A stretch of 64,000 nucleotides of DNA. Source: Sulfolobales archaeon (GTDB taxonomy: Archaea > Thermoproteota > Thermoprotei_A > Sulfolobales > NBVN01). The stretch spans positions 302,762 to 366,761 of the forward strand of contig JAOAKA010000001.1 of assembly GCA_026413885.1 (NCBI GenBank), written 5' to 3'. The position numbers and the translations under genes are program-made. The notes beneath the pieces were generated by a model. It had not been told where the DNA came from. It did no database searches and saw only the letters and a list, made by a program, of their open reading frames with translations. This document shows, piece after piece, positions 10,029 to 20,759 of the stretch (its first letter is position 1; each line of letters starts with the position of its first letter).

Positions 10029-10694
10029 TTGGAGGTGAACACTGTAACAGCTAGATTCTCTATATTTGTGCTGAATCCGAGGCTGTTTCTAGATTTGGTA
10101 TCTATACTTAGAAGACATAGAATTAAGTTCAGAGTCCCAATGAATTTAGATGAACTATGTCTTGACAGTGAGCTACTAGTTGTAGACACAGAAGGTTTAA
10201 ACTACATCAACAAGAGTAAGATATCTGCAGACATCTGTCGTGAAGTTATTATAGTAAGTAGCTCCGACGAAGTGCACAACGCTATATTGAGTAGAGTTTT
10301 CGAGAGCTGCAGTCCTATCTCCATCGGGATAGATCTAGGAAAAAGAATAGCTTACGCTGTACTAGCCGGCGGACATCTTCTTTTCTACGACTACGTAGAT
10401 AGTTTAAGAAGTGTTTTGGAAGTAGTTGAGAGATTAAATACTGCTAAAACTAGGGTAGTCCTAGTAGGTATAGGTGCTGAATACCTCAGAGACATGCCCG
10501 ACGAAGTATATGACCTAGTAGAGAATGAAAAAGTGACTGCAGTGTATATAGTTGAAGAAGAAAACACTAACAGAGCATTTCTCCCCAAGTTATTTGATGA
10601 AGATATCGAAAACCTACCGGAAGATCTTAGAGCAGCTATCGTGATAGCCATTAAGGTATATGAAAAACACTTACTAGCACAAGGTAAACTCTGA
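10029..10694 (+). CDS. Hypothetical protein with possible RNase H-fold-like segment
   Basis: 221-aa ORF; ISIGIDLGKRIAYAVLAGG segment; start ambiguous. Confidence 0.6.
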   Translation: MEVNTVTARFSIFVLNPRLFLDLVSILRRHRIKFRVPMNLDELCLDSELLVVDTEGLNYINKSKISADICREVIIVSSSDEVHNAILSRVFESCSPISIGIDLGKRIAYAVLAGGHLLFYDYVDSLRSVLEVVERLNTAKTRVVLVGIGAEYLRDMPDEVYDLVENEKVTAVYIVEEENTNRAFLPKLFDEDIENLPEDLRAAIVIAIKVYEKHLLAQGKL

Positions 10695-10918
10695 GTCGGC
10701 TAGCATTAATTCATAGATAATCAGGTAACTGAGATATTCTAGTCGGAGTATGTTCTAGAGCTAGAGCGATTCTCTGTAATTCCAGGGGTTTCTTTATTAC
10801 TATCTCCATAGCGATTACTGTGATACATTAAGTGATTACCTTATTTTGTAGCTTTACATGTATACTTTACTAGAAGCAGACTTCCAAGTAAATTTTACTT
10901 ATCGAGTTCCGCGGAATT

Positions 10919-12148
10919 TTATTTAGTAATTACCTTGACTTCCTTAGACATCTGGCTTACTATTTGCTCTAGGATGGTTTTAGATATTTCCCCATCTGGT
11001 AATTCAAATACTAATTCTACTAATGCGTAACCTGGAGGTATTTCCAGACCTGTTCTCTCATGTCTTATTTCTAGTATATTACATCTATGTCTGGCTAACA
11101 CCTCAAGAACTCTATACAAAGAGCCGGGTACGTCTTCTAAAAGGAGAGAGAGCTTCATAATGCGTCTCTCGATACTAAGTCCCTTCAGTATCACTCTGTA
11201 TATAGTTGTGAGGTCTGCGTTACCCCCACTCACTACAGCTACGAGATTCCTACCTTCACCTACTAGATACCCGCTTAATATAGCTGCTAATGGTAGTGCT
11301 CCAGCACCTTCAGCCACTAACTTTACTCTCTCCATAAGCAGAAACATAGCTCGAGCTATAGAGTCTTCGTCAACTAAGACCACGTCATCGACAACCTCAC
11401 TCATCAATTTGTAGGTCAGCTCACCAACAGACTTCGTTACTACTCCATCAGCTAAACTCGGTGCGACAGGTATCGGTTCTGGTTTCCCATGTATCCGAGC
11501 TTGATATAGCTTAGATGCGTTCTTCGGTTCTACAGCTACTACTTTAGCTCTACTACCGAGAATCTTCTTGATAGCTATAGCTATACCCGATATAAGCCCA
11601 CCACCGCCAACAGGAACTAGAACGTAGTCTACGTTTTTTAAGCTAGTCGCAATCTCAATTCCAATAGTACCCTGGCCGGCTATTACATAGGGGTCGTCAA
11701 ACGGGTGAATAAAGATGGCACCAGTTTCTCTAGATATCTCAATAGCTTTCTCGTAGGATTCATCGTATATGCGGCCGTACAGCACGACTTTCGCTCCATA
11801 GGACTTAGTAGCATTAATCTTGTAAGGGGGAGTCGTTTCCGGCATTACTATAGTTGATGCGACACCTAATTCAGAAGCTGAGTAAGCAACACCTTGAGCG
11901 TGATTACCTGAAGATGCTGTTACAACACCGCATTTTCTACATCTTTCTAACTCTGAGTATATCTTGAAGTAGGCACCTCTAACTTTAAAGGCCCCTGTCT
12001 TCTGAAGATTCTCGAGTTTTAAGAAGACATTGTTACCTGAGACCTTCGAGAAAAACGTTGAGTGAACTAATGGTGTGCGGTGAACAACTCCTTCAATAAC
12101 TTCGTTAGCATGTCTAATTAGACTCCAGATTTCATCTATAGTGCTCAC
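10919..12148 (-). CDS. ilvA: Threonine ammonia-lyase with C-terminal ACT domain
   Basis: PLP motif KLENLQKTGAFKVRGA, SSGNHAQGVA, PVGGGGLISG, C-terminal ACT-like region. Confidence 0.93.
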   Translation of the reverse strand: MSTIDEIWSLIRHANEVIEGVVHRTPLVHSTFFSKVSGNNVFLKLENLQKTGAFKVRGAYFKIYSELERCRKCGVVTASSGNHAQGVAYSASELGVASTIVMPETTPPYKINATKSYGAKVVLYGRIYDESYEKAIEISRETGAIFIHPFDDPYVIAGQGTIGIEIATSLKNVDYVLVPVGGGGLISGIAIAIKKILGSRAKVVAVEPKNASKLYQARIHGKPEPIPVAPSLADGVVTKSVGELTYKLMSEVVDDVVLVDEDSIARAMFLLMERVKLVAEGAGALPLAAILSGYLVGEGRNLVAVVSGGNADLTTIYRVILKGLSIERRIMKLSLLLEDVPGSLYRVLEVLARHRCNILEIRHERTGLEIPPGYALVELVFELPDGEISKTILEQIVSQMSKEVKVITK

Positions 12149-12211
12149 AGCTCTACACCATTTATTTCTCAGAGTTTATAACTTAATAGATAACGTAGTA
12201 TTAGATAGTGA

Positions 12212-13201
12212 ATGCTGGAGCTAGTGCTACTGATAGTGTTAACAGCGGTAACTAGTTACACACTATCTGAAGCTGTCTGCAGTCTTGAGATGAAGCTTAA
12301 TTTTACTGCGGTAGATATTCACAAACCAGGTAGAAGACTCGTTGCTCGTTCTGGAGGTGTAGCCTTAATGGGTTCTTTAATCCTTGGGGTAGCCTACGTA
12401 GGCCTTATAGGTGGATTAAACAGTTTAGTTGTAGCATATATTACATCAGCTATAGCTGCCGGACTCGTGGGACTCATTGACGACTTCATGCACTTAAGTA
12501 TTAAATTAAAGCTCACACTATTTTGTCTACCAGCTCTGCTTCCGGTAGTGCTTCAATTCTACGAGCCCTATCCGTATGTTCCGGGAGTGGGGTATTTACG
12601 GCTAACTATTCTATATCCACTCGCTGTTATAGCTGTATTTGATGTTATGGCAAATGCTTTCAATATGAGTGATACACATAACGGCATAGTAGTGTCAGTG
12701 TTCTTAATATTCGCTGTATCACTATTTCTATCGATGTACCTACCCGGTCCAGAGCCTCTCGACGGCTTTGAGATTTTACTAGCTATATCCGCAGCATCTC
12801 TAGCAGGCTATTTACCTCTAAACTTCTATCCGGCTAGAATGCTTAATGGAAACTCCGGGTCGCATCTAATTGGGAGCCTAGCTGCGGCTCTAATAGTTAC
12901 ATCTCGAAGAGAGTTTCTAGCTATAATGCTTCTACTACCGCAAATCCTCAATGGATACTTCATATTGTTTACTACAGGCTTCAAGAGTAAGGAGTATATC
13001 GAGAGACCTACCAAGCTTGTAGCAGATGGCGTTATACATCCTAACTGTAGTCCTAGAGCTTCAATAACTCTCGTAAGATTGTTTGTTGTTGAAAAAGGAC
13101 TTAGAGAGCGTGAGCTCATTAAGAAATATTTGATTCTTCAAGTAGTTAATAGTACCGCATCTCTAGTTCTCTACCTAGCTTTGTGCTCTATTAAAATTTA
13201 G
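12212..13201 (+). CDS. Glycosyltransferase family 4 (MraY/WecA/AglH-like phospho-GlcNAc transferase)
   Basis: Multi-TM protein with GLIDDFMHLSIKLKL and FNMSDTHNGI motifs. Confidence 0.85.
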   Translation: MLELVLLIVLTAVTSYTLSEAVCSLEMKLNFTAVDIHKPGRRLVARSGGVALMGSLILGVAYVGLIGGLNSLVVAYITSAIAAGLVGLIDDFMHLSIKLKLTLFCLPALLPVVLQFYEPYPYVPGVGYLRLTILYPLAVIAVFDVMANAFNMSDTHNGIVVSVFLIFAVSLFLSMYLPGPEPLDGFEILLAISAASLAGYLPLNFYPARMLNGNSGSHLIGSLAAALIVTSRREFLAIMLLLPQILNGYFILFTTGFKSKEYIERPTKLVADGVIHPNCSPRASITLVRLFVVEKGLRERELIKKYLILQVVNSTASLVLYLALCSIKI

Positions 13202-14162
13202 AGCTAGAGACATGAACTGTATGTCCTACCTCAGAGACTCTGCTAACCCATACATCACAACTAACTCCGATCTTACTTAAACTACTTAAAATAGCCTTAC
13301 GAGCAATTTCAGCTACTACAAAGCTATCTGTAAACCCGTATACTGCAGGTCCCCAACTGCTCTGACCGATCCCTCTTAAACCACTCTCAATCATAGTTTT
13401 AGCTATCAGGTCCCCATATGGACTACTAAAGAATCCTCCTTGAGCTTGCGAGAAATACCTACCGGCGACTTCTTGCAAAGTTTCAATTCCGTGTGTGAAT
13501 AAGTCTATTCTCTCTAACTTAGCTCCTGTAATTAACTCTACTAGAGCTCTATACAATTCTTTTTGTTCTTCAATAGGAACTGGATTATCTAAGTATCTAA
13601 CTTCCTCACTTTCTCTCAAACCTCTCCCCTCCGGTATTGCGAGAACAACAAACCAAGACCTCGGGAACCTCAGTAGAACTAGAGGCTTCGGAATCCCTCC
13701 ATCAGAAACTCTCAATCCAGAGTCTACTGCGAGTCCTCCATACATTAGCGTGTAGTACCCGACACAGCTATATCTACACCGACCGAGTTTAATAAGCAGC
13801 TCCTCTAAGTTCAAGTCGGTTATTTTGAGAGCTACTGCAGACAGTATTGCTGTAGCTAAGTAGATCCTTGTGAGAGAGCCGAGACCGACGTGGTGTCTTA
13901 CGTAACCAGTCATCTCAAGAGCTCCACTAGTGAGACCTACACTATTAACAACTCTAACAATAGCCTCTCTAGCTTCTTCTGTCGGCATTCGAACATCCAG
14001 TTTCCGATCGTAGCTAGTAGCTGAGTAGTGTAACTCTAGGTAAGGTTCTTCTAGAGCTATGCCGACAGATCCGTAAGCTATTCCATTATCTACATATCTA
14101 TAAAAACCTAGGTGTAACCTATATCCAGCCCTTACAACTATCCTCGAAACACTCAATTTCAT
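13191..14162 (-). CDS. Beta-ribofuranosylaminobenzene 5'-phosphate synthase-like (GHMP kinase superfamily)
   Basis: RLHLGFYR N-terminus, HHVGLGSLTRIYLA GHMP-like motif, GIGQSSWGPAVYGF. Confidence 0.82.
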   Translation of the reverse strand: MKLSVSRIVVRAGYRLHLGFYRYVDNGIAYGSVGIALEEPYLELHYSATSYDRKLDVRMPTEEAREAIVRVVNSVGLTSGALEMTGYVRHHVGLGSLTRIYLATAILSAVALKITDLNLEELLIKLGRCRYSCVGYYTLMYGGLAVDSGLRVSDGGIPKPLVLLRFPRSWFVVLAIPEGRGLRESEEVRYLDNPVPIEEQKELYRALVELITGAKLERIDLFTHGIETLQEVAGRYFSQAQGGFFSSPYGDLIAKTMIESGLRGIGQSSWGPAVYGFTDSFVVAEIARKAILSSLSKIGVSCDVWVSRVSEVGHTVHVSSSKF

Positions 14163-14829
14163 ACCCAGTATTCTTAAGTAGCGATAGTAAAAGCCTTGCC
14201 CAAGCTAGTTTAGCTATCTTAATGTTTGCGTTAACACGTGTACCAGACGGCTTCAACCACCTACCGATAGAACTAAAGTCGAAACCCTGTAGATATACCT
14301 TCTTAGCACCGTAGTAATACGCTAAAAAGACAGCTCTATCTCCATCTGTAAAACCTCCAGGTACCTCAACTCTTGGAGAACACTTAAATTGAGATGTCCC
14401 AATGAAGAAACCCTCAATACTTGGTAGCAGTCTATTAACACGATCAACGTTATCTCCGTGAGCATGGACTACAAATAGCGTGTCTTTAAGTCTGAGAGAA
14501 TTAGTGCTTATGCCGTCTAAGTCTGTAGCCACTACATCTGGGACTACTCCTTCCTCTAAACATTTTTCAAGAGAAGAGTCAGCTGCGATTAAAACGGCTC
14601 CACCCAACTTACGGCATCGAGATCTCGGTGAATCTCCAATTACTACTACAGTTCTTCCACTTACGAGTTCCATGATGTATCTGAGAGACCTAAGTACTAC
14701 GTTCATCCTAGTAGAAAGCAGTATGTCTAGAATACGGCATGAGTAGTAATCTCCCTCTCTACTAAACCCTAAGCTAGTTAGTATGTAGTCGTATAGCATC
14801 TCCCAAAACAGGGGGTCTTTTAAGTTCAT
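14119..14829 (-). CDS. 6-hydroxymethylpterin pyrophosphokinase, MptE-like (DUF115)
   Basis: VVVIGDSPS..., IAADSSLEKCLEEGVVPDVVATDLDG and VHAHGDN motifs. Confidence 0.85.
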   Translation of the reverse strand: MNLKDPLFWEMLYDYILTSLGFSREGDYYSCRILDILLSTRMNVVLRSLRYIMELVSGRTVVVIGDSPRSRCRKLGGAVLIAADSSLEKCLEEGVVPDVVATDLDGISTNSLRLKDTLFVVHAHGDNVDRVNRLLPSIEGFFIGTSQFKCSPRVEVPGGFTDGDRAVFLAYYYGAKKVYLQGFDFSSIGRWLKPSGTRVNANIKIAKLAWARLLLSLLKNTGYEIECFEDSCKGWI

Positions 14830-15455
14830 CTATACATACCCATATTCTCCAGCTCTTCATATATACGCTCTACACACTCGATAAGTTCTCCCGAACCTAG
14901 TTTTCTAGCTATTGAAGCAGCATATTCTAGAGTTCTCAACCACTCGGAAATACTCACATCACGTAAGCTGCTATCTATACCAAGAGCCCGGATCTTAGTG
15001 AAGTATATTAGAGCTTCTATAAGCATAGAATTCGCTCGACTATATGGAAAATAATCACTACTTCCTTCATATAGATCCATAACTCGCATAGATACTGACG
15101 CTATTTGATTTCTAACTTCAATACCCTTAGGCACAGCCTCTATATAGAAATCTACATCACCATCCAATATGTAAACTGAACTACTTCTCCCGTGCTTAAA
15201 TCTCAACTTAGACGAATTCATAACTACATCACAGAATACCAGCGCATTATGAGTAAGAGCTAGAGAGACGAGGGAACCCCTCTGAATATTTCTAAATGTT
15301 TTCGTGGTTACGTATGGATGGAGAATTAAGTCATCACCAACAAGTCTAACTCCCATAGCTGCTGCGTGAGGACTTCCACTTTCTTCAACTGTAACAGCTA
15401 CGGCTTCGTGATGTCCGAATCTCATCATCTTTTTGAGAGCTGCGACAGCACTCAT
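14826..15455 (-). CDS. DUF447-family protein
   Basis: MGVRLVGDDLILHPYVTTKTFRNIQRGSLVSL pattern; adjacent to pterin genes. Confidence 0.8.
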   Translation of the reverse strand: MSAVAALKKMMRFGHHEAVAVTVEESGSPHAAAMGVRLVGDDLILHPYVTTKTFRNIQRGSLVSLALTHNALVFCDVVMNSSKLRFKHGRSSSVYILDGDVDFYIEAVPKGIEVRNQIASVSMRVMDLYEGSSDYFPYSRANSMLIEALIYFTKIRALGIDSSLRDVSISEWLRTLEYAASIARKLGSGELIECVERIYEELENMGMYR

Positions 15456-15691
15456 AGTCCAATCTAGCTATCCGCAGTCTAACTAATAATTCAATCTAGC
15501 TTACTCCACTTTATCGAGATCGTAGTAAGGAAAGTCTACAACTCAAACACCTAGAATTTCAACTAACCGGAATCTAGGTAATAGTTGATAAACTATAGAA
15601 GACTACAATAAGTTTATGTGTTGACTGAGATTTCTTATATTCATCGTCTCTAGATATATACCTATTAGCAGAGCCACTAGTTGGATAAAGT

Positions 15692-16093
15692 ATGAAGAGA
15701 TTCGTAGTGGTTGATTCTAATAGATGTGTTGGATGCCATCTGTGTGTCTACGCCTGCACTAACAGATTCGGCTATGTCGGTGTGAGTAAATCAGCCATAC
15801 ACGTCAGGTCCGCCGGCGGTGTTGAGAGAGGTTTTGCGGTGATAGTCTGCAGAGCCTGTAGAGACCCACCATGCGCTAGAGCGTGTCCAGTTGATGCTTT
15901 AGCCCTTAGACCAGGTGGTGGTGTAATTCTAAACACTAGTAAGTGTATAGGTTGTGGATTCTGTGTTAATGCTTGCGATATAGGTGCTGTAATGTGGGAT
16001 TCAGAGTTTATGAAGCCTGTGATATGTACTCACTGCGGCTACTGTGTTAGCTTCTGTCCTCACGGAGTAATAGCTTTAGAGGAGGTGACATAG
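15692..16093 (+). CDS. 4Fe-4S dicluster-type ferredoxin
   Basis: CVGCHLCVYAC, CRACRDPPCARACPV, CIGCGFCVNAC and CTHCGYCVSFCP clusters. Confidence 0.93.
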   Translation: MKRFVVVDSNRCVGCHLCVYACTNRFGYVGVSKSAIHVRSAGGVERGFAVIVCRACRDPPCARACPVDALALRPGGGVILNTSKCIGCGFCVNACDIGAVMWDSEFMKPVICTHCGYCVSFCPHGVIALEEVT

Positions 16094-16094
16094 A

Positions 16095-17918
16095 TTGAAC
16101 AGCTGGATAAAAACTCTCTCTAGAACACTCTACCTAGATCTCAGTAGAAAACAGTTCTGGATTGAAGAGAGAGACGATCTCTTTAGTAAGTGGCTCGGAG
16201 GTACAGGTGTCGCAATACAGCTATATAGAGAAGAATCGTCGAGAAGAGCTGACCCTCTGGGACCCGAGAACGTAGTAGTTTTCGCTATAGGACCTCTTAC
16301 CGGAGTTTTTCCAATGGCTTCTAAGGTAGTATCAGTCTTTAAGTCGCCTCTTAACGGCTATGTAACAGAATCTCACGCCGGTGGAAGGGCGGCTACAGCT
16401 ATCAGATACGCAGGTTATGGAGCTATAGTCATTAAGGGTTCTAGCGATATGCCGGTTTACATAGTTATTGATGAGGAGAAGGTGAGGTTTAGAGACGCTG
16501 GAGCACTATGGGGTATGAGAAGCTCTGAGACTGTGGGTAAAGTGCTAAGAGAGGCTATGCCGGGTGCTGGATATAGAACGATCATGAGAATAGGTAGAGC
16601 TGGTGAGAAACTCGTTAGATTCTCCAATTTAACTGTTGAGACCTACAGACACTTCGGAAGAATGGGGCTTGGTGCTGTATTCGGCTCAAAGAAACTAAAA
16701 GCTCTCGTTATAATAGGTAGAAAAGGATTCAAACTCCCCAACCCGAGAGCATATCGAGAAGTCTATAGAGAGATATATGAACTAACTAAGGGACCAGCCA
16801 CCAGGAAATATCATGACTTAGGCACCGCAGCAAATATTATACCTCTCGATAAGCTGGGAGCCCTACCTACTAGAAACTTCTCTAGCGGGAGATTTGATGG
16901 CGCTAGAGAAATTAGTGGTGAGAAGTTAGCGGAAGACAATCTCTCGAGGAGATTAGCATGTACTGCTTGTCCAGTCGCGTGCATTCACTTAGCAGCTATA
17001 AGAGAGGAGTATGAAGACGAAAAGTACTTCTATAAAACTGAGTTCGTTCCATATGACCACGAACCAATATATGCTCTCGGCAGTAATTTAGGTATAAGCG
17101 ATAGATACGGACTACTGAAGCTGATTAAAGTTGTGGAAGACGAGGGTCTTGACTCAATATCTACAGGAGTGGTTCTATCGTGGGCTACAGAAGCTTTTGA
17201 GAGAGAATTGATCAGTATAAAGGATACACTAGTCGAGCTTAGATGGGGTAACTGGAGAAACTACGTTAAAGCAGTTACCTATATAGTTTTACAGCCTAAC
17301 GAGTTCTATGCGACTCTAGCGCTAGGAGTTGAAGAAGCCGCACTCAAATACGGTGGTGTAGACTTTGCTCTAGCTTTCAATAGAGTTGAGCCCGCAGGTT
17401 ACCACACGGGACCTCTCTATCACTCTTCACTAGCTATTGGGTTCAGACACTCCCATTTGGACGCAGGAGCCTACTCTATCGATCAGAGCCTAGTTGCTTC
17501 CGGAACTCCAGTCCCTAGTCCTGAAGAAGCTGCTAAGATGATTATCGAAGAAGAATCGTGGAGACAGATACTGAACTCCATGGTTGTATGTCTCTTTGCT
17601 CGCGGCGCGTATAGTAAGAATATCGTAGAGAAAGCTCTGAAAGCCCTCGGCTACGAAATAGATGAATCTAGATTAGTAGAATTAGGAAAGCAGATATACC
17701 TAGAGAAACATGCGGTCAAGCTCTCTGAGGGATTTGAACCAGAAAAAATGAGAATACCGAAGAGAGTCCTCGAAACCCCAACTCCTCTAGGAAATATTCC
17801 AGAAGAATATGTAAGGAAAGTCGTAAGACATTACATAAAACTCGTGAGGGAGTATATCGAGAAAGTGGGGAGCTCGAATGAGGTTTTCAGAGAAATAGAT
17901 TCCACATCAGCGACCTGA
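16095..17918 (+). CDS. Aldehyde/tungsten:ferredoxin oxidoreductase
   Basis: AOR fold: LGGTGVAIQL, ESHAGGRAATAIRYAGYGAIVI, RMGLGAVFGSKKLKA, CTACPVACIH; TTG start after GGAGGTGACATAGA. Confidence 0.94.
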   Translation: MNSWIKTLSRTLYLDLSRKQFWIEERDDLFSKWLGGTGVAIQLYREESSRRADPLGPENVVVFAIGPLTGVFPMASKVVSVFKSPLNGYVTESHAGGRAATAIRYAGYGAIVIKGSSDMPVYIVIDEEKVRFRDAGALWGMRSSETVGKVLREAMPGAGYRTIMRIGRAGEKLVRFSNLTVETYRHFGRMGLGAVFGSKKLKALVIIGRKGFKLPNPRAYREVYREIYELTKGPATRKYHDLGTAANIIPLDKLGALPTRNFSSGRFDGAREISGEKLAEDNLSRRLACTACPVACIHLAAIREEYEDEKYFYKTEFVPYDHEPIYALGSNLGISDRYGLLKLIKVVEDEGLDSISTGVVLSWATEAFERELISIKDTLVELRWGNWRNYVKAVTYIVLQPNEFYATLALGVEEAALKYGGVDFALAFNRVEPAGYHTGPLYHSSLAIGFRHSHLDAGAYSIDQSLVASGTPVPSPEEAAKMIIEEESWRQILNSMVVCLFARGAYSKNIVEKALKALGYEIDESRLVELGKQIYLEKHAVKLSEGFEPEKMRIPKRVLETPTPLGNIPEEYVRKVVRHYIKLVREYIEKVGSSNEVFREIDSTSAT

Positions 17919-17929
17919 ATTATATGTCC

Positions 17930-19336
17930 TTAAAATATTTCTAATTTAATCGCTCTTCTAAAAACTGTCGAAAGCTCCGGAGACCTACGTATTCTAACGT
18001 ATTCGCATACTTCATCTAAGTTCTTTAAGATAGCTGAGACGTAGAGTTCGCCTTCCGGCTTAAGTGATTTAGCGTAATCCTCTACGACTTGGTGGGGGTG
18101 TACATACTTTCTCTGTCTTAAAGTGAATATACGTCCAGAAGGAGTCACGTAAGGACCTAGACCTCTACTAGTGCTATAGTATTTCAGGGTGAAGGAGCCG
18201 ATGTCGTTTACTCTCCCTAGAGGAGGTCCTAAGTGTATTTCATATAGAGAGAGTTCTCTAGGCATGATTGTCACTATAACAGCTGCCTCAGAGATTTCAT
18301 CACTCCAAATCGAGTAACTCACTACTTTAAATCCTTCTCTCTCCAAGAGGTTTAATAAGGACTTTGTAGTAGACCTCAGCTTACCCCAAAGGACATCCGG
18401 CGCCACCTCATTGAATAGCTTGAAAACTACACCGACAACTTCGCGTCCAGTTTCGATCGCAAGCCGGCGTAGGCTTTCTACATCACTTTCTCCAAGACTT
18501 TCGACCCCAGCTAGAAGCATATTTTTAGATGGTTTTTGAAGAAAGATAGACGAAGCTAGTACTGCTCTAGCCAGAGACTCTGCAGATACAGCAGAAGCAG
18601 CATTTCTCTTGAGGTCTACTGGGTCTGGAATAATTAGCGGGGCTTTGAAGACTTTCCTTAAGTAGTTGTAACTTACTTCAACAGGCTCTTCAACAACAAC
18701 TATCTCGCTGAAGCGCCACTTAGAGATATTTTTTAGAGCATTGATAAAGCTTCCGTATTTAATCACTAGTAGCTCTGTGAGATAGCCTGAGAACCCCTCA
18801 AACTTTATCTCCGCTCCATAAACTCCGACGTTCTTAAAGAATGCTTTAAGTAGTCTGACTTCATCTTTCATTTCTTCAGAGAGCTTGCTCACTACATACC
18901 TAGTGTGAAAAGGTGTTCTGTCGACAGCTGTCTTTATTTCTGAGGTACTTCTAGCCCAGTAAGCTGGAACTACATCTACTTCGTACTTACCTAACTGGAG
19001 GTATACATACGGATGTGTAGAGTACCTCAATCTAACACATTCATAGAGCTTCTTGAATACGTTTAGAAGGGGTTTAACTACTTCTTTCTCAAGCCACTCT
19101 CTACTGATGTCATCGTATCTTATGAGTAGAAATACATCTAAGTCTATCATACCTCTTAATTCAGTACCTTTAGCAACAGATCCATGTAGTTCTACAGTAA
19201 ACTCATAAGGTATTCTTAGAGATGTCTCTATAACTTTCTTAATTTCTCCATATATTTCAATGGCTTCAGCTCTCTCATCTTCGCGAGGTCTAAGCTCATG
19301 GAGAGATTCTTCTAGTACTCTCTCGATATCACCCAT
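17930..19336 (-). CDS. cca: CCA-adding tRNA nucleotidyltransferase (archaeal class I)
   Basis: HGSVAKGTELRGMIDLDVF nucleotidyltransferase motif; archaeal CCA enzyme architecture. Confidence 0.94.
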   Translation of the reverse strand: MGDIERVLEESLHELRPREDERAEAIEIYGEIKKVIETSLRIPYEFTVELHGSVAKGTELRGMIDLDVFLLIRYDDISREWLEKEVVKPLLNVFKKLYECVRLRYSTHPYVYLQLGKYEVDVVPAYWARSTSEIKTAVDRTPFHTRYVVSKLSEEMKDEVRLLKAFFKNVGVYGAEIKFEGFSGYLTELLVIKYGSFINALKNISKWRFSEIVVVEEPVEVSYNYLRKVFKAPLIIPDPVDLKRNAASAVSAESLARAVLASSIFLQKPSKNMLLAGVESLGESDVESLRRLAIETGREVVGVVFKLFNEVAPDVLWGKLRSTTKSLLNLLEREGFKVVSYSIWSDEISEAAVIVTIMPRELSLYEIHLGPPLGRVNDIGSFTLKYYSTSRGLGPYVTPSGRIFTLRQRKYVHPHQVVEDYAKSLKPEGELYVSAILKNLDEVCEYVRIRRSPELSTVFRRAIKLEIF

Positions 19337-19901
19337 CGCTCTTCAGCCTAAATACAGCTACATCACTATATATTGGTCCTCTAGGAGTTAACTGACTTCT
19401 CTTAAGCTTAATTTGTGTTACAGGGCTTACACCAAAACTAGCGAACTCGTATTTTCTAGTGTATGCAAATAGACACTCATGTCTGTATCTACCCTTAATT
19501 CTAGCAACTGTGATATGTGGAGTGAATTCCTCACGGTCTTCCTCGACTAAAGTCTTCAGGCAGCTCTCAAAAGAGCTTCTCATGTTCTTCAGTACTTCAG
19601 CACCCTCTCTAACACCTACCCACACGACTCGAGGTCTAGCTATACTTGGAAAGGCCCCCACTCCATAGAGACTTAAATCAAATTTCTTAAAGTTTTGTAC
19701 TAACTTCAGACACTCTATAATTCTAGGTAAATACACCTCAGAGACTTCCCCTATAAACCTCAGAGTGAGGTGTATGTTTTCATCCTCTACAGGCTTTATA
19801 CCTCCGTTAATTGAACAAGAGGTGATAGCATCTCTAAACTCTAGAATACTTCTCCAGGCTTCAGTATTTTCTATCTCTACAGCAACGAATAGTCTAATCA
19901 T
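19329..19901 (-). CDS. thpR: RNA 2',3'-cyclic phosphodiesterase
   Basis: Paired HLTLRF and HITVAR HxTx motifs; overlaps cca. Confidence 0.94.
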   Translation of the reverse strand: MIRLFVAVEIENTEAWRSILEFRDAITSCSINGGIKPVEDENIHLTLRFIGEVSEVYLPRIIECLKLVQNFKKFDLSLYGVGAFPSIARPRVVWVGVREGAEVLKNMRSSFESCLKTLVEEDREEFTPHITVARIKGRYRHECLFAYTRKYEFASFGVSPVTQIKLKRSQLTPRGPIYSDVAVFRLKSDG

Positions 19902-20054
19902 ACTTCCACCACATACGCCTGAAGATAGGGGATTTTCACGTATTTTACCGTAACTGCACTTGTTTCATACATTTATCTAGGTTAAGTAAATTAGGCCTGA
20001 CTAAATGTTTAAATGCTATGAACATCAACTCTGAGCTATTCACAGATCTCACTT

Positions 20055-20750
20055 CTACAATTTGGGAGAACTAATCTGCTTTAATACTCCTTCAAATAGA
20101 CTCATAGACCTATCTACATATTCAAGTAATCTAGCATCGTGAGTTACTATTACAACAGTTGTACTGAAGTCTTTCTTAATATCTAAGAATAATTCAGCTA
20201 CCTTAATCGCGTTAGACCAGTCTAAGTTCGCAGTAGGTTCATCTGCTAGCAGAACTGAGGGAGTCGTAACTAGAGCTCTACCTATAGCTACTCTCTGTTT
20301 TTCACCTCCGGAGAGCTTTCCAACCTTTGCATTAGCTTTTTCCTTGAGTCCTACGTATTCCAATACCTCCATCACCTTCTTTCTTCTAATACCGACATCA
20401 ACACCAGCAAGAAGTAGTGGTATCTCAGCGTTCTCGTAGACTGTCATGCTATCGACTACAGCAAAGTCTTGAGGTATGTAGCTGCATACGTTATTTCTAT
20501 ATAGAGCTAGTCCGTATTCATCCAGCATGTTTAAATTGTATCCGTCAATTATTACCTCACCTTTATCAGGTCTCTCAAGCCCAGCAATAATCTTTAGTAG
20601 TGTTGTCTTTCCTGAACCACTGGGACCGTGAATACCTACAGCTTCACCTCTATATGCAATCATGTTTATACCTCTCAATATGCTGATACTCGATCCTAAG
20701 TACGTATATGACTTCCAGACATCTCTCAGCAGCACGACTACGTCAGCCAT
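20055..20750 (-). CDS. ABC transporter ATP-binding protein (LolD/MacB type)
   Basis: GPSGSGKTTLLK, LSGGEKQRVAIGRAL, LLADEPTANLD. Confidence 0.92.
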   Translation of the reverse strand: MADVVVLLRDVWKSYTYLGSSISILRGINMIAYRGEAVGIHGPSGSGKTTLLKIIAGLERPDKGEVIIDGYNLNMLDEYGLALYRNNVCSYIPQDFAVVDSMTVYENAEIPLLLAGVDVGIRRKKVMEVLEYVGLKEKANAKVGKLSGGEKQRVAIGRALVTTPSVLLADEPTANLDWSNAIKVAELFLDIKKDFSTTVVIVTHDARLLEYVDRSMSLFEGVLKQISSPKL

Positions 20751-20759
20751 ACTATAACC

